A DNA stretch of 64,000 nt. Origin: Hymenolepis diminuta. Taxonomy: Eukaryota; Platyhelminthes; Cestoda; Cyclophyllidea; Hymenolepididae. Below, one piece after another: positions 26,111 through 35,448 of this stretch (within the stretch, counting starts at the first letter, position 1; every line of letters starts with the position of its first letter). The notes under the pieces were generated by a model, which worked only from the letters and a program-made list of their open reading frames with translations, had not been told where the DNA came from and searched no databases. Both the position numbers and the translations under genes were made by a program. The stretch covers positions 1-64,000 of the forward strand of contig CAADRB010000084.1 of assembly GCA_900708905.1 (NCBI GenBank), read 5' to 3'.

Positions 26111-27950
26111 CGTTTTTCAAAATGGACATAAGAGTTTTGGAGAAGACAGCAGTCCTTACCTTAGCAGTTGTCCAGACCTAAAGAGTGAGAATACAGAAAA
26201 CGATTAAAGGAATTATTTACCTAAGGTCTCCATAGCGCATTGTAAACGGATGAAACAAAGTCATTTGTCGCACTGTCTCACTTTGCTAAGCCAATAAAGA
26301 ACCAGCGACTTGCTTATAAAAAGGGTAACAGTGAAAGGGAAGTGCAATCAGAAATCAGTGTAAATATTAATGATATTGGCCAAAGTGGAGGGTATTTGGG
26401 AAAAATGTGCGCTACCATTGGATGATATATATACGTTAAATAATGTTTGCTCATTCATTGCTCATTATTTTGAAAGAGGCTATTACCTTTTAGATTTGTT
26501 TTTCTTTTCCGAAATATAGGGAATTAAAGAAGCCATACACCGATAGACAGTTTGCATTAAACGAGTCTGAAGCTAGTTCGTGGTCGAGTGAATAGCGTAA
26601 TACATATATAGGTTTTCCACTTAAATAATAATAAGCAATCTATGTTATGGAAGAAAAATTCGGGGATAATTATTTGAGAAGGTTGTGATTTGTACGTATC
26701 TATCAAAATTCTGCTTATTGCACAAATAATAAGCCTTTTTGGATCAGGACTCATCCAATAGTCTTGTCTCTTTGCCTGTCGTTACAAAGAACAAGCTTCT
26801 GACTATTGTTGAATATTAGTATTCTTTAGCGATAGATTTCAGTAAGTAAACTGTGGGTGCTTATCACTTAATAAGAGGCAAATATCTGAAGATATACTGG
26901 ACCAGCCATTGCTAAGTCACAGACGAAACTTACGGGGTTACTCCTCCTCCAAGCTTTAGGCATTTTATACTAGAAGATAGAAAGATGACAGAGGCAGTGG
27001 AATAATATTTATCTTGATTAAGAACTGAAAGAGGGCACTAATTATCTAAAAACAAAAGTGAAAATGTATCTAAAAGGCAAAGTAGAGATCAATGTGAAGC
27101 AGTAAGATAACTAGGAAAATTCAACAAAAAACTCGAAGACTAAAAGATTTGTCACGCGTAGACCTGAGTAGTGGAAGTAGAAAAATCAATGAAATCTGAA
27201 GTTTCACTCATCATATTGTTGGCGATCCCTCGGGCAGGTAAAAATTTTATACTTCTCTAATATTTAGGACACAGCGTATGTTCTAGAAACTTCTATTTGT
27301 TAATGTCATCTGTTAATACTATGTGAAACAAAGCACCAAAACACAGCCCTTTTTACCTAATCTGAATAGACATATTCGGACAAGTTTCAGTCTTCCGACT
27401 TTGGGTTCAATGGAGCTGGTAATTTGGTGGCCAGGATATATTATAGCTACCTTAAGATTGATGATTAGCAGCTTAAAACTGAGGAAATGCTAGGATCAGT
27501 ACGAGGCTCCAATCCTGTGTCAAACCAATAAGGTCACTACAGATATATCCACCAATCATAGTAAAGCAGAGCACCTATTTTATTATTGCTACAACTTAAG
27601 GGCGACTTACTTTCATGTTCAAAATGTTTCCGAACACGTTGTCCTCGCATCTCTCTATCATGTCGAACTTAAACAATATAGTTAAATAAGGCAGCACTAT
27701 TCATAATTTATGAGTAGTGTGATTTATACAGCCAAAAGAAAGTTTCCTTAACACAAGACAATTTTGGAATTTGTAGTTGCGTTTTCCAAGCATATCACTG
27801 ATAAATTGCAATAATCGCATTCAACCATCGGTAAAATATAACAAATCTTGTAATAAGAAGGCCAGAGGAGCTACAAAAAAGTAATATATTTTTCTTCAAT
27901 CAAATAATAAACTACATTATATTATTAAAATATACACAGAGCTAAAAGCT
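26111..27950. other. Intergenic between convergent genes, nothing recognised
   Basis: No exon chain could be supported on either strand between the plus-strand actin-related gene and the minus-strand FAR1-like gene. The minus-strand frame 26557-26754 has no supporting splice context. Confidence 0.35.
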
Positions 27951-29422
27951 CTAAAAGTTTGAGTCCAAATATGTTCTACTAGATTTTGAGAGAAGACATG
28001 AATCAGCTGTCTTAACAACCTCGGTATTCATTAGACTTTCAAGAGAATCCCCGGGAAGAAGATCAGAATCATTATAAGCCAGCATTGGTTGTTTTCCATT
28101 ACGCCAGGCACTGGCCAAGTCCTTCAGGAGTTCAAACCTTTCGCAGAATGTCTCATGATCTACGGAACAAACCAAACCCACCAATTCATTAGTCACAGGC
28201 TCAAGTTGAGCAAATTGATAGTGCTCTCTTTGTTGATCGTTCCAACTCATGGAAGGGGTGGGATCGATTTCAAAATCTCCTTCGCTAGTAATGTGGTCAG
28301 ATGGGCAAACATTTCCATCTTCCTCGGTCATCTTCTTCCTTTTAATACGATATTTCAACTGCCGAACATCATTGAGGGAAAATGACTTTCCGAATCGATT
28401 TTCGATGTGACGCTTAAGTGTGAGGTTATCGGGTGCAGAAAGCAGAATGTCCATAATCTCCCTTCGCTCATTTTCAGTAAGGCGACGATTTTCCGGATAG
28501 CTAGCCGCCATTTCAGCCGTCACTGGATGGTTATGATGCATTACGTAACACATTATGTACAACTTTTTTGCCTTACAACCAACACGTATTATACAAGGGC
28601 AATTCATTTTTCGCGTTCTGAAACCGATTAATCAAATAGAAATGTTGAAGTCTTACTTTTGATAAATTTTGGCATTAGTAAGACGACCACTGCCATAGTG
28701 ACAACATGCATATGTAATGGATTTATATACTAGAGTTTTATGTTCGGGTTTACTTGGAGAAAACCTCAAAGAGTTGCGTTTAACAAGCAAGCAACCAGTT
28801 TTCTAAATAAAAAATACCAATCATAACAGATGAGCGTACCTGTTGGAAATTAGTGAGAAGCTTATCTAACTCCACAAATGAAGAAAAAGTTCGGCAGGGT
28901 ACATATTTAAGGAAATCGGCCCTTTGGTCAGTACCTACGCCATCATTTAGAATTAAGTAAACAAAGTGAGACAAGGAAATACCTTCAAATTCCATGGAAT
29001 CATCAATAAATGGAGGAGGTTGAAAATCTTCTGCAATTCTAGGGCGCGCGGCTCTTTCCACAGCGTCCATATCGTGGTTATGAATCATATAATAACGGGC
29101 AATGCGAAGAGTTCCGTAGCTATGACACACACTGACCGTCGAGGGACAATCTCCATATCTTGAAAATAAATTAAATAAATTTACCTCACCGTTGACAAGT
29201 ACAAGCATATTGGATGTATTTGTAGACAAAATTATCCTTATTCGGGTCTGAATCAGCGATACGGTTGCTACGTTTTACGCTGTATTGCACGCCAGAGGCC
29301 TAACAATAATAAATATAAATTAGTCAAACCATTTCAAACTCCGTCATCTTTTGTCTTAATTCCTTAAAGGACGAGAAATAAAAGGGTTTTAATATCCGCA
29401 GAAAACACTCTGTGATATCCAT
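27951..29422 (-). CDS. Tandem FAR1/MULE-type zinc-binding domain protein, five exons
   Basis: Exons in transcript order: 29330-29422, 29190-29299, 28840-29158, 28657-28802 and 27951-28617. The four introns are only 30, 31, 37 and 39 nt, with consistent phases, giving 444 residues. Domain 1 (about 15-97) begins FSSFKELRQ, has ACTC at 63-66, CP at 72-73 and HNH at 94-96. Domain 2 (about 155-255) begins FSSFVELDK, has ACC at 206-208, CPC at 229-231 and HNHPV at 251-255. Paired Cys and a C-terminal HxH are the ligand pattern of the WRKY-GCM1/FAR1 zinc-finger fold known from MULE transposases and ZSWIM proteins. A helical PENRRLTENERREI region follows, as in those families. No MULE DDE core or SWIM finger follows domain 2, and the C-terminal 120 residues are acidic and unrecognised. 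It may be a domesticated transposase DNA-binding part acting in the nucleus. The start ATG at 29422 gives a compact MDITECFLRI N terminus. An upstream exon is not excluded. Confidence 0.75.
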
Positions 29423-29792
29423 GACCTTGTGAACACTTAATTATAAAGGACGCTAAATGTTAAAAATTAGGTCATTGTAAATAATTGATTATTAATAACA
29501 TGTAATAATGTTATTCCACTTCTTTTTGATACAAATTAATATTTGAGGTGATTCAAAGTAATTTATATTGATTTAAAACGCACGACACGTTACATGGTTA
29601 ATCAGAAGATAAATTTTCGTTCTCCATGAATGCCACAAAATGCAGTGAATTTTCAATACTTTAATGGGATTTTTATTTTTGACTCGAATTAAAATATGTT
29701 TTTTGCCTGAAATATGGAAATACATTCATAAAAGACGCTAAATATGAGAAAATAATATTTTTCTCCAAATATAAATTTTATACATAAGATTA

Positions 29793-29798
29793 TTTATT
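29793..29798 (-). terminator. Possible polyadenylation signal of the 114-residue gene
   Basis: TTTATT on the plus strand (AATAAA on the minus strand) lies 169 nt past the stop codon at 29967-29969. Confidence 0.25.
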
Positions 29799-29966
29799 TT
29801 CCACCATTTAATTCATATTTCTTTTAATTCCTTTTTCGAACGAGATATTTACATTGTGATTGTAAGTGGCGCACAACACAAATTGACCTATCGATGCGGG
29901 AGCGTGCGCATTGTTTTGACATGGATTTTTTTGCCGTTTTGCATTATTGCCGGGTTGTATTTATGA

Positions 29967-30581
29967 CTAATCCAAATTTCTTAGGAAATCCAAGAGACTG
30001 TCATAGTATCCTACAGAGAGGAGCAGGTCATAAAAAAGCAGTGCACTCACGTAATGATATTGCTTCGTGTTTCAAATGTGCTTCAGTTGGAATAAGAATG
30101 TCGAAATTACAGCTCTGTAGAAAATTTGAATTTAGGCTAGACAGACATTTATGCATTGTCACAGTCTGTTCTCACCTCATGTTCACTTTTTGTGAATGGA
30201 TTTTAAGTTTTGAGAATTATTTTCTGCTTCCTATTTCATCATCTTATTTTGCGTTACTCGAGCCAAATATGTTTATCTCCATTTAACAAATTTGAAAATA
30301 AAAGTCTCCCACAGATTCCTAATGTTTATTTGTCGGCGTACGAGCATTCACTTAAGCAGGGTCGTTTAATTAACTGCTGAAATACTTTGGTTTGTCCGAC
30401 TTTGTCTCTTTCCGCTTTTTACACTACCATTATTTTGTAATGTTATCTTGTGAAGATCTTGGTTGCTTGAATAATTGAGAGCTAAATGGCGGGGCGTTTT
30501 CGATTTATAAATAGGTCGACCTATTCGTATCTGTTGTATATTGCCCCTTCCACTAGTTTTACTTCCAGAAGCCCTCCTCAT
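29967..30581 (-). CDS. Unrecognised 114-residue protein, four exons
   Basis: Exons in transcript order: 30428-30581, 30258-30318, 30051-30136 and 29967-30010. The introns are 109, 121 and 40 nt. Phases 1, 2 and 1 match at all three junctions: AATG|GTAGTG to TTAG|GA, CTCGA|GTAACG to TCTAG|C, and TTAC|GTGAGT to TGTAG|GA. The frame opens with MRRASGSKTSGRG, preceded by an in-frame stop, so the start is well fixed. The N-terminal third is basic and Ser/Gly-rich. The C-terminal half looks folded (GRLLFSNLLNGDKHIWLDLN, then a helical YYDSLLDFLRNLD end). There is no signal peptide or membrane segment. I do not recognise the family. It lies 544 bp upstream of the FAR1-like gene on the same strand. 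An antisense plus-strand frame (29894-30286) is a shadow of it. Confidence 0.6.
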
Positions 30582-30756
30582 AGTAGTTTCAGCGACACAC
30601 TGGCACCAATCATCTTTACATTACTATAAATCCACAGAAGACATATTTACCCTTACACTAACTGTAGCATACTTTCATCAAATGTTGAGCATCTAATTAA
30701 TATTAGTTTCTGGTTCTATTCAAATCGGGGCAATAACGCCAACGGGTTGTACCACG

Positions 30757-30766
30757 CACTTCCGGT
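30757..30766 (-). promoter_or_regulatory. ETS-type core promoter motif ACCGGAAGTG
   Basis: The minus strand reads ACCGGAAGTG, a perfect match to the ETS/GABP core, inside a GC-richer patch (30724-30785). It is 176 nt upstream of the start codon at 30581 and oriented toward that gene, which supports a promoter here. Confidence 0.45.
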
Positions 30767-31194
30767 TCAACAGCTCCGATTATATTGTGTTTCCGATCAC
30801 TCGTCACTTTTTGATATAACTTATTCCCGACAGACGTATAAGTGAATTATATTGCTATATTGATTTTTATTTAAATAAACAAGAATCCTTGTTGTTTTCA
30901 TTACATTTTGCTCAATGCGATTTACTCATACAATTGCTACTCGATTTTGCCAGTAGGGTATATATGTACATAACCGGTTTTTTACGCTGCCATATGATGT
31001 CAATGATAATAAATTTATTTTTGCATTCTATTGGTTATCACTGTTTTAAGCTCATTTCACGCATTAGATGCATATATCTGCAAAGCCAAGCTTCTCTTGT
31101 TCTGTTTTTAAAGAAGCTTGTTATGGCAATTATGGTTAAACAACAACATGAATATTAAATAAAGCCTGTTCGAGAGAGAAGTATCATTCTTATT

Positions 31195-31330
31195 GGGAAG
31201 TTCTTCATATGCAACCATTCTGCTGACTGACGGTGTCGGTGACCAACCGCCCTGATTAACAAGAGAGGTGGTAGAATGTGAGTTTTGAGTAAGAACGGTT
31301 CCGGAATATCTTCTTTCTATCTAAATCAAG
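31195..31330 (+). repeat. SINE-like copy (body)
   Basis: GACCAACCGCCCTGATTAAC, GGTGGTAGAATGTGAG, AAGAACGGTTCCGGAATATC and TTTCTATCTAAA follow the same order as in the copies at 21880 and 50770. Confidence 0.55.
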
Positions 31331-31459
31331 TTTTTTGAATACCTTTTATAATGAGCTAGGATAGTTATAACTGGTAAACGATGGTGGTCATTATTATTAA
31401 TATATATACTAATCATAATTAAATCCCTTGCAAAAGCTTTTCATATTCTTTTAAATAGG

Positions 31460-32060
31460 AAAGTATTAAATAAGATGAGAAGGGAGAGAGACGGGACAAG
31501 CAAGACTGATAGAATCTCTTGCCACCTATTCCCCTTCATCTATCTATCGTCATACATACATGCATACTAGTATGCTTGCATGCACACACATAAACATGCT
31601 CAAGTCTTTCATTTCACGATGACCTGTCCATCTCCTCTTCTCACACCTCTCTTCCTCCTCTTATCTATCCGCTTATCCACTCTAATTCATTCATCCCGTC
31701 CATCCATCTTGTCCCCCTCCCTTTCTCTAATGCTTTTTCTTTCTGTGTCCTGCCTGCCTCAATTGCCAATTCAACATGTCAATCTGCTACTCGAAGATCT
31801 CTCTACTCTCCTCCCTCTTTTTTCCTTGAGTTGTCTTTCTATAAAACTGCATTTTACATTAGTAGACAAGAGAAGATGAGGGAGGTAGTAGTAGCTTGGT
31901 GGTGCGTACGTGCTGCAATGGAAATGAGATGTGAGTAGAAATTAGGGTTCCACCCCTCCTCTTGGGAATGATTGACAGGCTCGATTTTCAGCCTGACAGA
32001 CTTATACATGTCTACCTTTTCTCTCTCTCGGGGCTAGTTTTTATGTGCACTTTATTGCAA
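31460..32060. other. GC/pyrimidine-rich island with exact TGATTGACAG
   Basis: Composition changes from the surrounding AT-rich DNA to C/T-rich and balanced sequence. TGATTGACAG, the PBX-MEIS composite site, is exact at 31969-31978. The long plus-strand frame here (31580-31879) is a Ser/Leu-rich product of the C/T bias and is not called as a gene. Candidate regulatory element. Confidence 0.3.
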
Positions 32061-32225
32061 CTCCTCAACTTTTCAAATGCCCTAGTAAAAAGGAGAAGTC
32101 AAATATCTACACTTAACCTTCAGATGAGTATTTAGTTAATACTGACCACAAGGTGTCTTCTAATCACCTCTTAGAACGGTGGTAAATTATCAAGAAACAC
32201 GTGATCGCTGTAATAAGAAAGAACT

Positions 32226-32786
32226 ATGATGGACTTAGCTAAGGAGTAAGTTTGCTTGTTTAGCTGTGTTCAGAGTCCATTCACTAAAAGCTGGTTTGAG
32301 AAATAAGTCATTGCCTTCTCGATACAATGATATCCAAACGCTAATTAATCTGTTTAAACTTCCATCCCTACTTAGTCAACCTAAATGGTTGCTTTGGTTT
32401 CATAATGCTATGTATAATGAATCAAACTAGTTTATCCTCTAGACAGACTTCTTCCTACTCTTCTAGACTATGGAAACATATATTGCTATAACTACCGTTA
32501 TTGCCGCGTTTTATGGTATACTATAGGCATCCCCTTTCGTTAGTCTATTGTTTTGGATAATTTTCAGCACAGTGCCGCAGCGAAGTTCGAACGTATGATG
32601 ATAAATGCGGTAGATGTTGTATTTAGTTTGCATTCCAGAGAGAATTCGTTGTGGATCATCAATGCTTTAAATATAACAACGCTGAAAATGACCAACTACA
32701 ATTGCATGACAGAGGAACTCTTCAATCAGCTACCTACTGTCGATTTGTCAATCGCTTCTGAATTAATGACATACTCAGTAGATTAG
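32226..32786 (+). CDS. Weak candidate two-exon gene, 77 residues
   Basis: Exon 1 (32226-32245, MMDLAK then GA|GTAAGT) follows an in-frame stop. It joins in phase 2 to exon 2 (32573-32786), whose upstream sequence ends TTTTCAGCACAG. The product reads MMDLAKDAAAKFERMM and ends SELMTYSVD. Exon 2 has a protein-like composition without low complexity. AATAAA follows at 32923. An alternative acceptor at 32568 would fit a different phase-0 upstream exon that I could not find. No family is recognised, and the first exon is short enough to be chance. Confidence 0.3.
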
Positions 32787-32922
32787 GCTTCTCACTTCTA
32801 TATTCAACTAAAGTCTCTAAGGTGAACATAACTAACTTCATTAAAATCAGTAATATTTAATTGTACACGGTGATTGGGAAGTGACTTAAACTAAATTATA
32901 TAATTTTTATTATGCCCTTTTA

Positions 32923-32928
32923 AATAAA
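32923..32928 (+). terminator. AATAAA after the 32226 candidate gene
   Basis: This canonical hexamer is 137 nt past the TAG stop at 32784-32786. In DNA this AT-rich the word is common, so support is modest. Confidence 0.25.
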
Positions 32929-33489
32929 ATGGATAATGATAAAAAATGATTTTTTAATCTGAAAATTGAATTATACACAGTCATTTACCTTAGGTTTCTT
33001 AAAATGCTCGGACCCGGTAGCCCTAGTTTCGTAAGATATTTCTTGACATTTATTTGCCCTGATATTTCTCCGATGATGTGTCTTTGAACTTGAGGGAATG
33101 ACTTTAGAACTTCATAAAGAATCGATCGCTTCGCATATTATGCATAATAATTACTTCAAAACATCATTAGATTCATTTTCTGCCGTCATCTAATTGATGT
33201 TATCGGATTAGGGGGTATATTACGAATCTTAAATACTACACATTAAGTAATTAAATAACATCTTTGGTTTCTGCGTAAATTGCCTTTTGTCCTTTTTTTG
33301 ATACATGGCAGGCTTAAAAAGGTGTTTCCCGAAAGTCACCTCAGAGCTTATTTCACTTACACCAGGCTACTTTTAGAAGGCTAACATTCAATCATTTTAC
33401 TGCGTCTCTTAAAAAATTAAAGCGATTTCATTTCCTCAAAGTGATTTAAGACCACATCCATTTTTTCTGATTCACTTCAATATTTAACA

Positions 33490-33960
33490 GATTTTATGTA
33501 AGGTGAACACACATGTCTACATCACGTCTTCTCTCACTCTGTGTTACTCATTAATAAAATATGAGTCCAAGAGATGGCCTTCCACACACGCGAAAACGAC
33601 AAATTTCACCTTCTCGCAAGTGAGTGAAAGAGGTACTAATTCATGTGTGGCTTTCTGGGTGGGCGCTGGCATCCTCGCAATTAAGTATTCATCACGGAAG
33701 AATAGGAGGGAGGGGTGAGATTGGTTTGAATAATCCTCTTCCTAAGCCCCTCCCTTTAAAATGGAAGTGAGAAAAAGGTAGGGCCGCCGCTTACTTGTAT
33801 TTTATCAGCACTCACCTTCGATTATATCCCCTCTACTAGCCCTAGTGCAGGGCCGTGAGAATGCTCAAAGTGATTATAGTGGGAGGAAGGCAGATATTAA
33901 TGGCTACATTGCTGACCTACAGGTGTGATTTAGACCAACCCGAACCGTAAAAGTGATAGA
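33490..33960. other. GC-richer island, candidate regulatory element
   Basis: It is a non-coding patch of balanced composition with CTCGCAAGTGAGTGAAAG and repeated CCCTCC/GGGAGG words between AT-rich flanks. No exon chain fits it. The frame 33503-33718 is not supported by splice sites. Confidence 0.25.
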
Positions 33961-34121
33961 GTGCTGTAAGCTGCCGCTCCTATTTCAATTCGTAATGTCA
34001 TTATCATGCATTTATCATCCATTTATCACACTCATTAAAAACATACACTCACACATTCCTGTATGCATTTTATTTCTTCTCACAATTTTTACATAGTAGC
34101 TGTAAATAGTAGATGTAAATA

Positions 34122-34151
34122 CAGGGTGCGTAAAGTATCTGTGGATACGTA
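34122..34151 (+). repeat. Left terminal inverted repeat of the mariner element
   Basis: CAGGGTGCGTAAAGTATCTG pairs with the reverse complement of the right end (CAGGGTGCATAAGGTATCTG), with two mismatches in the first 20 bases. Confidence 0.85.
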
Positions 34152-34238
34152 CATATTTGTATTTTAAACTAACCCGATAATAATTAACAGCGTTTTGTAT
34201 CAGAAGGTCTCACGACAGATACTACTATTAGTAATAAA

Positions 34239-35300
34239 ATGAAAAGATACTCTGTAATAGTCTCTATAAAAGCGAAACACAGGAATTTAGAAATTGCAAG
34301 ATTTCTACATGTCAACACACCTTTCGTTTGCAAGGTTAGAAAGGAGATGGTGAATGAAATAAATGGAGTTGAATTGGCCGCCACGAGGAAGAGAACACAG
34401 AAGCATTATCAACGCTCTGCTCACTCACTCGGAACAACTGACTTTGTGAGAAGAGTGCATGACATGGCGTGGTGCACAGAAATTCTGGGAAGTCATTGTG
34501 CGACATCTTGCCGAACATCTTCAAGTGTCTGAAGGAACAGAAATATATTAAGGAATGCTGTTCATCAAGTAATCGGACACAAATCTCTCACGTTCTTAGG
34601 CGAGGTCGTCGGTTTATGTGGACGAAACTAATTCAAGGGAATCGATTAATGCGTACAAACGACTCTCAAAGGAATTGAAGCACCCAGAACAATAGGAGCG
34701 TTCCGGGTTTTTATTCTATCGAAAAACTTTCCCCAGGATGGAAAAATCAATCGAAGAAATGATAGGTAGCTGTGTGGGCGCACCCCACTGAAGTTCCAAC
34801 TGTTATGCGTGTAGGAAATTTCCAGTAACGGTGATGGTTTTCGGTGTTCGAAGGACAGTGAAGGGCAAATCATGATACCTCCATTTTTTCCAAAGGGCCT
34901 ATGTGGAGAATCTTCAAACCACTGTTGTCTGTTTGCCTTGGATAGAGAGTAGCCAATGGAGGAAGACCCAATGTCTTCCAACATGATTCGGCTCGCTTCC
35001 ATAGAGCTCTCAAAACCCAGGATTAGATGGATGATCGAGAATTTTCATCCTCATTTTATACCATACCAAACTCTTGGCCGTCTCCTAACTACTCACCAGA
35101 CCTTAATCCTTTGCATTATGACATGTGGGACGGGGTGGGGCATGGTTGAAAAGGTGGTTAATAGGCATCTCCATAACACCAAATTCTCGTCTCTGACGAA
35201 ATCAGTAGCCTGAGGAATAGAGTACATCAATAAAGACCACCTGATCTAACGAAAGCTTGCAGTCAGTAGCTTTCGGACTCGATATGAGTGGGTGATAGAA
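34239..35300 (+). pseudogene. Decayed mariner-family transposase
   Basis: The reading starts MKRYSVIVSIKAKHRN with a helix-turn-helix-like segment (LEIARFLHVNTPFVCKVRKE). It then breaks near 34470, and recognisable pieces continue in other frames: RHLAEHLQVSEGT at about 34500, FPQDGKINRRND at about 34730, an IPPFFPKG-type segment at about 34880, and a final KDHLI...RYEWVIEAEGG piece at about 35236-35310. Several frameshifts and stops (for example before and after the DGKINRRND piece) separate these, and the catalytic Asp motifs are not all intact. This family normally makes one uninterrupted transposase of about 340 residues. I read it as a dead copy. Confidence 0.8.
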
Positions 35301-35417
35301 GCCGAAGGAGGATAAATAGAGTTAAAACTAAGTTAATATTATATTGATTTGTTTCGTTGCAAGAAATTAAGCTTTAACCATTAAGAGTTTCATTTTCTGT
35401 ATTCCTAAAAGTGCGTA

Positions 35418-35446
35418 GCGTGTCCTCAGATACCTTATGCACCCTG
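35418..35446 (-). repeat. Right terminal inverted repeat of the mariner element
   Basis: It ends ATGCACCCTG followed by TA. Its reverse complement matches the left terminal repeat. Confidence 0.85.
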
Positions 35447-35448
35447 TA

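Larger units (their letters stand above)
34122..35446 (+). mobile_element. Inactive Tc1/mariner-family transposon, full length (1325 bp)
   Basis: The element is bounded by imperfect terminal inverted repeats beginning CAGGGTGCG/CAGGGTGCA and flanked by TA on both sides (34120-34121 and 35447-35448), the expected target duplication of this superfamily. Between them lies a decayed transposase on the plus strand. The size is typical of a complete mariner-like element. No other related copy is seen in the window. Confidence 0.85.

Noticed and set aside
28089..28385. 98-residue plus-strand open frame
   Set aside because: It is antisense to the last exon of the FAR1-like gene.
29894..30286. 130-residue plus-strand open frame
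   Set aside because: It lies antisense to the four-exon minus-strand gene at 29967-30581, whose splice phases agree. Its own product shows no recognisable features.
31580..31879. 99-residue plus-strand Ser/Leu-rich frame
   Set aside because: It is a by-product of C/T-rich low-complexity sequence.
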